From contig NC_054545.1 in the NCBI RefSeq assembly GCF_017654505.1, forward strand, positions 13,487,047 to 13,551,046: a stretch of DNA of 64,000 nt, given 5' to 3'. This DNA is from Polyodon spathula (lineage: Eukaryota; Chordata; Actinopteri; Acipenseriformes; Polyodontidae). The translations under genes were made by a program, and so were the position numbers. Of this stretch, positions 24,190 to 34,529 are shown in pieces (position 1 is the stretch's first letter; the number at the start of each line of letters is the position of its first letter). The notes beneath the pieces are model-generated. The model saw only the letters and a list, made by a program, of their open reading frames with translations. It did no database searches and was not told the origin of the DNA.

Positions 24190-24769
24190 TGAGCCAAAGC
24201 AGCCACTAGTCGTGCCCTGGTGCGAGGCTAACCGGAAGGCTGCAGCGCAAGAGGACAAGCTGCATCAAGGACTCTGGACCTCACAGAAGGTGTCACTGAA
24301 GTTGCTATATTCAGCCGGTAAAACCTTGTGTCAGGTAGGGATGTGCCATGAAACACTGCCCAAGACGTCATAGTCCCTCTAGTGGAGTGATCTGTAACAT
24401 CACTTAGAGAGGGTAGGTTAGCCAGCTCATAAGCCAGCCGGATCATATCAACTATCCAATGTGACAATTGCTACTTGGAAAGTACCTGACCTTGAATATG
24501 TGACCCGTAATACACAAATAACTGGGTTATCTGTTACCATGATTGAGACCTATCAATATAACACCTCAGTGACCTGACAGGGCAGAGTGTGTTAAGCCTC
24601 TGATCTGCTTCAGAAGAGAAGGGGGTGGGTGGAAAGCCTTCAATTCCACTGACTGGTTCAAGTGAAACTGGGAAACAACCTTAGGCAGAAAAAAGGGTTC
24701 TAGGAGGTGCTGTAGTAACTGCAAAACAACCAACATGGGGCAAGAGGTGGGGTCATGGTCTCTTGTCAA
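24190..24769 (-). pseudogene. DIRS-like tyrosine recombinase remnant
   Basis: On the minus strand, 24467-24228 reads SHWIVDMIRLAYELANLPSL followed by HSTRGTMTSWAVFHGTSL and RFYRLN. HSTRG carries the His-x-x-Arg pair and the Tyr of RFYRLN sits where the nucleophile of tyrosine recombinases lies. About 18 residues normally found between GTSLxD and RFY are missing, so the active site is collapsed. A separate frame at 24769-24566 (LVVLQLLQHLLEPFFLPKVV and SVELKAFHPPPSLLKQI) appears to be a rearranged upstream part. Frameshifts and stops separate the pieces; it cannot be functional. Confidence 0.7.
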
Positions 24770-24973
24770 ACATCATTCCTTGAAAATCCTCCATTTATAA
24801 CAATACTGAGTCCTCATTGAAGAGGCAATCAAAGGGCACTCAGACGCTCCCGTTCAGGGGCCAGACCCACAGCTGGTGTGACCCGGGATCCAGATGCCAC
24901 AGATGGCCCTGAACTTGACTGAGAAGGTCCCTGCATAGCGGGATCTGCCACTGCTGTCCCTGAATGAGCTGGC

Positions 24974-25973
24974 TCAGAGCAGCCAACCATATCCTCCTGG
25001 GCCAATGTGGTGCAACCAGGAGGACCTTGAGCCCTCATTCTGTACCTTCTCCAGGATGGACAGGATCAACGCTAGAGGGGGGAAGGCATACAGCAAGCCC
25101 TGAGGCCAGCTGTGGGCAAGGGCATCGATTCCCAGAGGGCCCCACCTTTCTGAATTGAGAACTCTCTCTGTGTGGACTCCTCTGAGGCAAACAGATTGAC
25201 TGCTGCACCTTCGAGTCTGTGCCAAATCATGACTACCATCTGGGGATGCAGGCGCCACTCGGCAGCAGGTCTGCTGCCTGGTTGGAAATCCTTGGCAGGT
25301 GGACTGCCCTGAGGGAGAGAAAAAGTGGTTGTGCCCAGGTGAACAACTGGAATGCCGTTGGTGCAACCCCAGGGACCATAGTCCCCCTGGTGATTGACAT
25401 GCCATGACAGTGGTACTGTCCATGCACATCAGTACAAGCCTGCCCTGCAGCACTGATTGAAAGTGGTAAAGGGCCAGGTGCACTGCCCTCAGTTCCAGCG
25501 CATTGATGTGGGCCAAGGTTGGAGGCGTCCATGGTCAGCACCTCCCTTTGGTATACTACACTCATATTTACTCCTTCACTGAGGTGGAGAGGATTCTTCC
25601 ACCACTCAGGGCATGCCAGCATGACCGAGACACCTTCAGCCAGTGGTGTCTGTCTCGTGCTGGTTAAACTACTTGAGCATTAAGCCATGCCTGAAAGGGC
25701 CACATGTGGAGGAGAGCGACCTAGCAACCATTGGCATAGCACCACCTGCAGTGACTGAGATGGAACTGGGACAGACAGGTTTACAAGGCGTTTACCTTGC
25801 CGGCCGACAGGGAAGCGAGCATCGAATGGGAATCCAGCCGGATCCCCAGGAAAACCGTCACTTGCACCGGGTGCAGGGAGCTCTTCTCCAGATTGAGCGT
25901 GGGAGAGCCAAAGCTGGCATTGCGCAACCACAAGGTGCACAGGGATGCTGTGTGACATAGCGTTTTGTTCCAA
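24974..25973 (-). pseudogene. DIRS-like reverse transcriptase / RNase H remnant
   Basis: Reading the minus strand from 25973, frames recall the end of a DIRS reverse transcriptase: LHPVQVTVFLGIRLDS spans about 25880-25830 and VLCQWLLGRSP about 25720. There follow WWKNPLHLSEGVNM (about 25600) and HINALELRAVHLALYHFQSV (about 25510), the typical start of the DIRS RNase H domain. The later block VHLPRISNQAADLLPSGACIPRW (25300-25233) matches the usual end motif of that domain. At least three frame changes are needed to link these blocks. The region is GC-richer than its surroundings, as expected for inserted coding DNA. Confidence 0.75.
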
Positions 25974-26099
25974 AATGCAACAGATATGTGGTCACACCGG
26001 GCCTATCAGGCAGCTTTTTAAATATGTGCTCAGGGTCATGTGATACGAGGGGCCATTTTCCAACTTGTAAAGGTTGACATTTCAAGATTGAAAGGGAAT
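25949..26099 (-). repeat. DIRS-like element, inverted terminal repeat (reverse transcriptase end)
   Basis: The reverse complement of this block matches 23870-24022 over ~145 bases with scattered mismatches. The outer ~45 bases are represented inverted in the internal complementary region at 24125-24170. Confidence 0.8.
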
Positions 26100-28560
26100 A
26101 CTTAGAGAGTACTGAAGTTATAACACAAATGAAGCCAAATAACCAACAAGCCCCCAAAGTGGTTGAGAAGTTGTTTACAGCTATCCTAAGAATGAAATAA
26201 ACACAGCACTCCACGTAGATTCATAGAGCATACTGTCTATTAAACAAATACAATGTATGTAAAAGAAAACATAGTTTCAACCAAAATTATCAGCAGAATT
26301 TGTGGAATTACTTTATTTATATGACACTCTCAATCTGTTTGAAAACAGCACAATCTGGTACAAATTCTGTCATTATTTTTAAATGACTGTGATCGGGTAA
26401 AAAAATGTTAAAGATAAAAACAACAAAAAAAAAACAATGGCAAATATGGAGAAATACATGTTATTGTACAGTGTTATAGCAGCACTAAAAAAATGTTAAT
26501 CTAAAACATAATCTGAGATGATTCAAGCCTGCCAGCAAAAACTGATCGTCCAGAAAAGAGTGCTCTAAAGTTACCCACCTGCTGTGAAAACCAATACAAG
26601 ATGCATGGCTAACAATGATCTTTATCACAGCGGAAGTCAATTTATAAATATTCTATGTAATGATGTACACATAAAAAATGGGGCTATGACAACAATGGTA
26701 GCAGCAGTGCATGAAACGGTTTCAATATTTTTCTTTTACGACCAATAGCACAGAACAATGATTAGGGTGTTCAAGCTGAGCAAACCATTTGGTGTAGGAG
26801 CAGGGGTGACCAGCAATAGGAGATGACAGAAATATGAATTAAGGTCTCTATAATAAGAGTCTGCATGGGAGTTGAACAACATTCCCTGATGTACAAACAA
26901 CAAGCTTTTAGACAACAGCTCATTTCTGGCATGAACAGGAGAAAGTGAATAATAGGTCTACCTTCATGACATTGACATGGTTTGCAGCTTCTATGCCTCT
27001 TCTTTTATACAATGCACAAAATCAGAATTGGATATAAATTCCAGCCATACCTTCCTTCCAATATAGCAAGATATGGTGTCAGCTCCTATGGGGGATTGCA
27101 TTATCTTGTAGTGTGAGATTTACATTCCTAATGGAGCTGCTGTCCTGCATTAAATGGTCATTCACAGTTCTGTTGTTGCTGATGGCATATCATGCTAGAA
27201 GGAGGAGGTAAATGCTTTCATGAAGAAGTCTCTCTACCCCCCTCAATTAGTCCGGTCCCAGAAGATGCAGCTGCATTTAAGCTCTCAGAATAGCAGATTT
27301 GACTTTCATTTCCAATTATATGTTTCCTCGTTTGTTTGCCCTTAGCCCGTGTCTTTGTTTTTGTTGTCTGTTTACTGAGTTTAACTTGCTGAGTCTGTTT
27401 GTATTAAATTCTTGCTTTTGGTTTTTTTTCTGGAACCAGTAATTTTACAAGCAAGCACAATGATGGATGAATGTTAAATGATAACTAAGATTAAAAATGC
27501 AAGCTTATTTACTAATCTAAATCTACAACACTGATATATATATTTTTCTTTTCAGATTCAAATTTATATGAGGTTTGTGTTATAAAGTGACCCTATTAAC
27601 ACAACAATTCGCTTGTTTCTAACACAGAGGACTACTTCCTGCAATATTGACTTTCGGTCAAAAAACTGATTATAAAAAACCCCCCACAATATTCAAATAT
27701 TACCCTTGTTTTGCTTTGCACAAATTAAAAACCAACAAAAAAAAAAGAAACATTAACTGTGTCCTTTAAGACACTGAAGACTCTCCTTCAATCTCCCTGA
27801 AGCAGCCAAGGGGATTATCCTACATTATGAAAGATAATTTGCAGCATCTGTTTTATTACAAAAATTGTTTGGTTGCATTTGCTGTTTGTGTCTTTCAAAT
27901 ATATTAAATCAACAAAATGGAATTTGTGGTATTTGCTGCTTGCTTGGAATATCATGCTTCTGTACAAATAAAAAGCATTTCTTGATGCACGTAGAGCAGC
28001 TGGGCAAGCTGTGTGTTGAGATTTGGCACGGCAATCAACTCTCCCTCCCCCAGTGGGGGTTTTTCTTATGCGCTGCAATAATATGAATGTACACACACAA
28101 CAGAATTTGTGCTACAACACTGCAGAGTTACGATTACAATCAACATCATGTAAACTAAAATGTGTTTTAGGCTTTGAAATGGCTTTGGTATTCAGTTTGT
28201 TATCGAGGTCACAAATCCCATTTATTGGTATCAGACTAAATTATTGTAGGAGAGCAATGCATAGTAGTATAATCCTGGTTGTATTTTATTTTGAATATAT
28301 GTATAAGAATAGCTAACATTGATTGATTGCTGCTAGGGTATAGAAATGGGGTTAGTGGTGTGAAACATTAATGGTATACAGTAACTACTATGATTTAGGA
28401 AGCATTAAGTGGTTAGAGGTTGTGTTATCAGAATTACCAAACAGTTTATGTCAGACTCCATTTTGTATTGCAGCTGGCTTTTCAAGAACACTGCTGCTGT
28501 GAGTTGAAGAACACTCTGATCTCTGATCTTAGGTCAGCATAAATTCAGCTAAAGCTCTCA
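26100..28560. other. Intergenic sequence, no gene seen
   Basis: No exon, transposon or tandem array recognised. Several short chance frames around 27815-28316 overlap on both strands and share no homology that I know. Confidence 0.45.
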
Positions 28561-28573
28561 TCTCAGCTCTCAA

Positions 28574-28820
28574 GGGCTCATCTGACAAAAATTCCCAGCA
28601 CACAATTCATCCATACCCCTGCACTGTGTAAATAATACATACAGCCCTTATGGAACAAAAATATATTTATATATTGTATAATACATTATGTGATATACTA
28701 CATTATATTTCTCAATAAATTTAAATATATTTCAGTTCCATAAGGGCTGTATGTATTATTTACGCAGTGACAGGGTATAGATGTGAATTGTGTGTTGGGA
28801 ATTTTTATCAGATGGGCCCT
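28574..28820. mobile_element. Long fold-back (palindromic) element
   Basis: The arm 28574-28669 is the inverted copy of 28721-28820 with roughly 90 percent identity by eye. Both arms share CATACAGCCCTTATGGAAC, GTAAATAATA and ACACACAATTCA in mirrored order. A ~50-base AT-rich loop separates them. The six bases GCTCTC occur just outside both arms (28566-28571, 28821-28826) and may be a target duplication. There is no coding capacity, so it would be a MITE or fold-back type element. Confidence 0.75.
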
Positions 28821-29397
28821 GCTCTCTTCAAAACAGGGGTTATCTAGAAATGACCAGTTTAAGAAAAAACTTAAAGCCTAACATTTTGACTGCCACCTCA
28901 AAAAGGTGCAGTGATAACATCTAGATGCATACAAGAAATCAGGAATCTGTAACAACTGCGGAGTTTAAGACTGTATGTTGGAAGTTTCAGAAACAGCACT
29001 GTCAAATCCTGATCGCTTATTATACACACAGGTGTGTATAAGAAATTACCTTGTTAGAATGATGATTTCTGAAGCATGTTTAATACATTTTTAAAGGTCA
29101 TACTTACTGTTTTAATTTCTTAATATTCTTAATTAGATCTCTGTGAAATAAACCTCATGCATCTATATTTAAAACTCGATTGGCAATAATATTTCACAAG
29201 TTTGTAACTTTCCACTTAGTCGGGAGCCCACGTGGCCAGGCAGTTGTAGTTACATGCCCCAGTGAAAATGTATAATTTTTAGACATTTCACAAAAACAAA
29301 CAATTGTAGGAAAAATATTTTGTTGTAAAATTTTTGCTTTTGTGGATGAGGAAAAAAATTTACAAGAAATAGATGTCTACAATTATTTATTTCAGCT

Positions 29398-29420
29398 TTT
29401 TTTTTTTTTTTTTTTTTTTT
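29398..29420. repeat. Poly-T tract
   Basis: Run of about 22 Ts just upstream of the Tc1-like remnant. Confidence 0.85.
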
Positions 29421-29790
29421 TGCAAAACTCTGAACATACTAATTTCAAAGTATTCATAATCTTTGGTGCTATGATAGTATTTTCTACAAGGTGCTAGAAA
29501 TTTCATTATGATAATTGCAGAACCTAATTCTAGAAAAGTCTAGAAAAACTGGACTGTAGGTGAACATTCTTAGAGTGTATAAATAGGTTAGGTATAGAAT
29601 GATTGCTGTCATTACTAATAAGTCAATATGGAAAAAAAAGTAAAGAGCTATCTGCAGATCTTAGGAGACCTGGAGAAGGATACAAGAATATTTCCAAGCA
29701 TTTGAATATGCTAATTTCAACTATTGTTTCTATTATCAAGAAGTAGAAGACTCATGGTATTGTCACAATGCCCCCTCGGTCTAGAAGAAA

Positions 29791-30699
29791 GAACATAAGA
29801 ACATAAGAACATAAGAACATAAGAACATAAGAAAGTTTACAAACGAGAGGAGGCCATTCGGCCCATCTTGCTTGTTTGCTTTTTAGTAGCTTATTGATCC
29901 CAAAATCTCATCAAGCAGCTTCTTGAAGGATCCCAGGGTGTCAGCTTCAACAACATTACTGGGAAGTTGATTCCAGACCCTCACAATTCTCTGTGTAAAA
30001 AAGTGCCTCCTATTTTCTGTTCTGAATGCCACTTTGTCTAATCTCCATTTGTGACCCCTGGTCATTGTTTCTTTTTTCAGGCTGAAAAAGTCCCTTGGGT
30101 CGACACTGTCAATACCTTTTAGAATTTTGAATGCTTGAATTAGGTCGCCACGTAGTCTTCTTTGTTCAAGACTGAACAGATTCAATTATTTTAGCCTGTC
30201 TGCATATGACATGCCTTTTAAGCCCGGAATAATTCTAGTCGCTCTTCTTTGCACTCTTTCTAGAGCAGCAATATCTTTTTTATAGCAAGGTGACCAGAAC
30301 TGCACACAATATTCAAGATGAGGTCTTACTAGTGCATTGTACAGTTTTAACATTACTTCCCTTGATTTAAATTCAACACTTTTCATAATGTATCCGAGCA
30401 TCTTGTTAGCCTTTTTTATAGCTTCCCCACATTGTCTAGATGAAGACATTTCTGAGTCAACAAAAACTCCTAGGTCTTTTTCATAGATTCCTTCTCCAAT
30501 TTCAGCATCTCCCATATGATATTTATAATGTACATTTTTATTTCCTGGGTGCAGTACCTTACACTTTTCTCTATTAAATGTCATTTGCCATGTGTCTGCC
30601 CAGTTCTGAATCTTGTCTAGATCATTTTGAATGACCTTTGCTGCTGCAACAGTGTTTGCCACTCCTCCTACTTTTGTGTCGTCTGCAAATGTAACCAAG
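29791..30699 (-). mobile_element. CR1-like LINE, 5'-truncated 3' end with 8-bp tail repeats
   Basis: On the minus strand the insert runs from about 30699 to a tail of at least four AAGAACAT units (plus strand, 29791-29831). Short 8-bp tail repeats are typical of the CR1 group. Just before the tail lies GGCCGAATGGCCTCCTCTCG, a familiar 3' UTR word of this family. The insert splits a Tc1-like transposase gene, so it is younger than that element. The 5' end falls at the reverse transcriptase FADD motif. Confidence 0.85.
29883..30699 (-). pseudogene. CR1-like reverse transcriptase C-terminus (one nonsense codon)
   Basis: A single frame of about 270 codons. It opens at VTFADDTKVGG (the catalytic FADD box), continues with NREKCKVLHPGN, YEKDLGVFVDSEM, VRPHLEYCVQFWSPCYKKDI and ALERVQRRATR, and ends with FFTQRIVRVWNQLPSNVVEA. 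The only interruption is a TAA at 30188-30186, just after YADRLK; the frame resumes directly with LNLFSLEQRRLRGDL. The near-intact frame implies a fairly recent insertion. The polymerase fingers and endonuclease are absent by 5' truncation. The first few residues of the open frame upstream of FADD derive from the interrupted Tc1-like element. Confidence 0.85.
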
Positions 30700-31215
30700 A
30701 ACAAGTACAAGAATTGTGAAGAAGGTTAATAACAACCTGCCAAAGATATTCAAAGTGAACTGGCTGCAAGTGGGACTGGGGTTTCCATGTCAACCATAGG
30801 CTGAGTACTGCATGGTGAAAATCTCAATAGTTGAAGGCCAAGGAAAAAGATTACTCTTAGGAAAACGTCACAAGGACAATCGCTTAAAGTTTGCAAAACA
30901 GCATTTGAATGATGGATATGAGTTCTGGTCAGAGGTTTTGTGGAGTGATGAAACAAAAATCAAGCTATTTGGTCACTCTGATAGTCGTTTAGAGAAAGTC
31001 TGGTGAGGCGTACAAAGAAAATAACACCATACCTATTATCAAGCATGGAGGTGGTAATATCCTTCTATGGGGCTGGTTTTCCTCTAATGGCAGAGAACAT
31101 TTAGTTCCAGTACATCATAAAATGGATTCCATAGCATACCAAAAGATATTGGCAAATCATCGGAAACCCTCTGCTATAAAACTTGGCTTAAAAGTGCAAC
31201 TTGACGTTGACAATG

Positions 31216-34200
31216 TTAATAAAGAGATTGCAGCTCTCTTTATTAACACATTTTCTCTTAGTACATATGGCAAAATGTATACTTTGTGAATTGTTACAAC
31301 AGAAATGCAAACTGCGGTAAATTTGCCCTGCGACTGCTCATTTCAGTACATTTACTCTTCACTGTCTTAATGACCTGTAACATGCAGAGGAAGTGGTACC
31401 CTCTAAAAATTAGGTTTTGGACAGTATTGGGAATGTAATATGTAAACAAAGAATGTAAATAACTTGCAAACAAAGTCACTAAAATAATTTAGAACAAAAT
31501 GATCAACAATTATTGTCTTCAAACTGAACTCTAACATGTTTAGTGTTCTTCCAAAGTCCATTGGTATATTTTGAATCCAGAGTAACCAGGCCTACCAAAA
31601 GATCTCAGCACAAACAAAACTGTATCACAGATAAAATGTTGTATCTAAGCAGGAAATACAGATGACAAAATACAACTGATAAAACTGATAAACTGACCTC
31701 TGACTTCTCAAATGGAAACAGTGATTTTCAGACTTACAATACATGTTCAGCAGCGGTCTAAAAGTTAAATTGATTTGTGTTTTTCATTTTTTATATATGT
31801 GCTGCACATTGTTTAAAGGACTGGTAGCTGCCAGTGATGGACACAAGGCAGAAAGAGGCTATAGTTGAATGAGTTAATGAAATAAGACATAATACATTAT
31901 TGTGGATCTGAAGCAGTAACAGAGGATGGTCTGACATGGAATCAGAATTAAATAGTCGAGATAATTTATGAACTGCAGAAGACAGTTTGTGACTGCAATA
32001 AAACATACAATTATACATGAATGTTTTGAGAGATAGTTATCATTCTCGGACAGTGATAATGATAAAACTGACTGAAGATGACTGGGAAATGTTTTGTGGT
32101 AATGGTATTTTATACTAATACAATTACTTTTTGAATATTGTATGTATTTAGTCAACATAAACTTTTGAAAGGAATATGCAACATAGAATTTTCTGTAATC
32201 ACTTCTGATTACACTACTGCACCTGATGAACACTGACAGTTATGGTAAAGCTGGGAAATGAAGATCATTATATTCCATCAGGTTATTTTAATTTTTGAAG
32301 AGGAGGCAGTTGTCTATTCATATATAGTCCACAGAATATATCAATGGATATAGAGCTTTTTCACAGAAAGGGTGCTGAACCATTGAAACAGGCTGCCGGA
32401 CAGAGTTGTTAAAGCAATAGACTGGACACTGTCATGAACAATATTATATAACCCTCTCTGTGACCACAATAAGACCTTTAGCTATTAGAATTAAAAAGAA
32501 AACTGGCTTTCCACATACTGTATACACACAAAATATGGTACATATGGTACATATGGTACATAACATATTTTTTTTTATCTATTCCCCTACTGTTTATGGT
32601 ATTTGCAATGATCCTGAGTGGTTTTGAGTTATAATAATTTTGCTCTAAATTAGCCACACCTACTGTACATCTGTATAGATAGAGATGAAAGGCGGCATTA
32701 CTTGAATGGGATGAAGAAGGCTGTCTCAGAACTTCAAACAAACTCAAAGCAGCTCAAAGCCAGGTTATGGCAGATTAAGAGAAACAAATGTAATTATATG
32801 GGAGTGACATAGAGAGTAAGAGAAATTTAGTCAAGCATGTAAAATGAAAATGTACTTACTGTATAGACCATTAGATTTTTCCATTTATTTTGACAATTGG
32901 TCCTATAAATCCTATGATCTATGATAGCTACACAACACACCCTAATATCAGTAAAGGAATTTTGAAGAGTTGTTTTCACAGTTTTACAGCTTTCCATCTG
33001 CAAAGCAATTTACAGGCTGCAGTCAGGTATTGACAAGTGCAGTACCTATCAACCTGAAGTTAAATTGAATTGACAGCTTTATTCCCTTTGTCCGTCAATT
33101 ACTTTCTGCATATGGGATGGTGTCCTTGTGTGCTAAAGTATCACCATTTCATTTAGAGTTCAGAAGGAAAGAGCCATGCATGTCTGCACTCGTATAAAAG
33201 TTTACCAGAGTAAAACCATAGCAAAAAAAAGCGTGTGTGTGCCTGTAACTGATAAACAGATTTATATCCTGCGCCTAAATAATTAAAATAAATGTGTGAT
33301 CTGTCATTTTGGAGGAAACAATGTTTCTGTAAAATGGAGACTTTGAGTTCTGCCACTGTAGTGCATTAGAAATCCCAAAACTCAATCTGAATATATCTAA
33401 CATTATTTTATTAATTAAAGCAGAGCCTGTTAATTAGTGGAGATGTGCCTTTATTAAGCTGTAAAATTCAAAGAATATAGCGACACATGTTTACAGTACA
33501 GTCTAGTATAGTTAAAAAAAAAAGAAAGGAACATCACACATATTGCAGGGTCAATGTATAAGTCAATTATATTCTGTTTAGATATGAGCTCAGTAAATAT
33601 ATATGCTTGAGTTGATGACAACTAAATGAAAAGGGGATTAAGAAGGGGGATAGCCACTTGCCTGGACCCCATTACCATGCTATAAATGTTTATGTGCTTT
33701 CATATCTATAGTCTAAGAAAGCTGTAACTTTTCTGTCACCCAGAACTTTCATCTCCTCCTCCATGTATTGATACAGTGCTATAAAAGTTTACAGTGTAGA
33801 ACATTTTTTCTGTTTTGAAACTGTGATATTTAATAAGGCTGAAAGCTTCTCATTTTGCAAGTGAGTAGTTTAAGTGACTGAATAGCCTGGTTGGTGTGTG
33901 TACCATTTTATATAAGATCAACACATCTTCTGATACTTTTATTCACCTTTAGCAGCATTAGAAGACCATATTATTACCTGCAATTGAAAGTTAATTGATT
34001 TGAAACTAATATTTGTGGCCCACACACACTAGCACCATGGTACTGATATGTTATCAAGGTAGTGCAATGGATTATTAATTTCTATTGGTTTATATCATGA
34101 TGCAATTGGTATATCAAAATATGAATATCAAAGATAAGCCTGGAACAATGAAAATGATCAATTCTAGTTTTAGGGATAGTACAATTGGCATGCTCTCGCC

Positions 34201-34455
34201 AGTCTTTACCTGATATGTGCATCTTCCAAGCAATTCTGCGCAGTTGGCTATGAAAGTTAAATGCAAGTCAAGTGCCGTACAAAAATCAATGCACAAACCT
34301 TGTAGCTTTCTTGCACCTCGTTAGGTTACTGAGCTGAAGCAAAGTAGTTAATAGAAATATAATACAATTTAAATAATTTCTCTGCACTTACATTGGTAAA
34401 TGTACATAGATTTCAGATGATCTTTCAACTTTTTTTTTATTCCTAATTGAATTGT
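31216..34455. other. Intergenic sequence, no gene seen
   Basis: Holds a perfect 13-base inverted repeat around 31216-31254 (TGTTAATAAAGAG and its complement) and three copies of ATATGGTAC at about 32535-32563. No exon or transposon coding remnant was recognised. Confidence 0.4.
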
Positions 34456-34459
34456 CTTG

Positions 34460-34461
<2 letters not shown>

Positions 34462-34526
<65 letters not shown>
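34462..34526. repeat. (TTA)n microsatellite
   Basis: Uninterrupted TTA repeat of about 65 bases. The poly-Ile frame on the minus strand is an artefact. Confidence 0.95.
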
Positions 34527-34527
<1 letters not shown>

Positions 34528-34529
34528 CA

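Larger units (their letters stand above)
23839..26099 (-). mobile_element. DIRS-like tyrosine-recombinase retrotransposon, internally deleted
   Basis: Oriented on the minus strand, the 2.26-kb element shows the three sequence hallmarks of DIRS elements. First, terminal repeats are inverted: 23870-24022 matches the reverse complement of 25949-26099 (shared words CACATGACCCTGAGCACATATTTAAA and CCGGTGTGACCAC). Second, an internal complementary region at 24076-24170 joins sequences complementary to the outer edges of both repeats. Third, gene remnants in order are reverse transcriptase, RNase H and tyrosine recombinase. At 2.26 kb it is shorter than the several kilobases of intact DIRS elements, and all frames are interrupted. 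Confidence 0.8.
29550..31215 (+). mobile_element. Tc1-like transposon remnant interrupted by a CR1-like LINE
   Basis: Plus-strand transposase text occurs on both sides of the LINE. At 29627-29790: the N-terminal helix-turn-helix region GYKNISKHLNMLISTIVSII, ending MPPRSRRK. At 30700-31215: RIVKKVNNN, RLKFAKQHLN, FWSEVLWSDETKIKLFG (first catalytic Asp in WSDE), IIKHGGGNILLWGWFSSNG and MDSIAYQKIL. The two parts join at the same codon region once the LINE is removed. The block with the second Asp and the Glu (QDNDPKH and SPDLNPIE types) is missing after ~31215, so the element is 3'-truncated. No terminal inverted repeats were confirmed. Confidence 0.75.
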
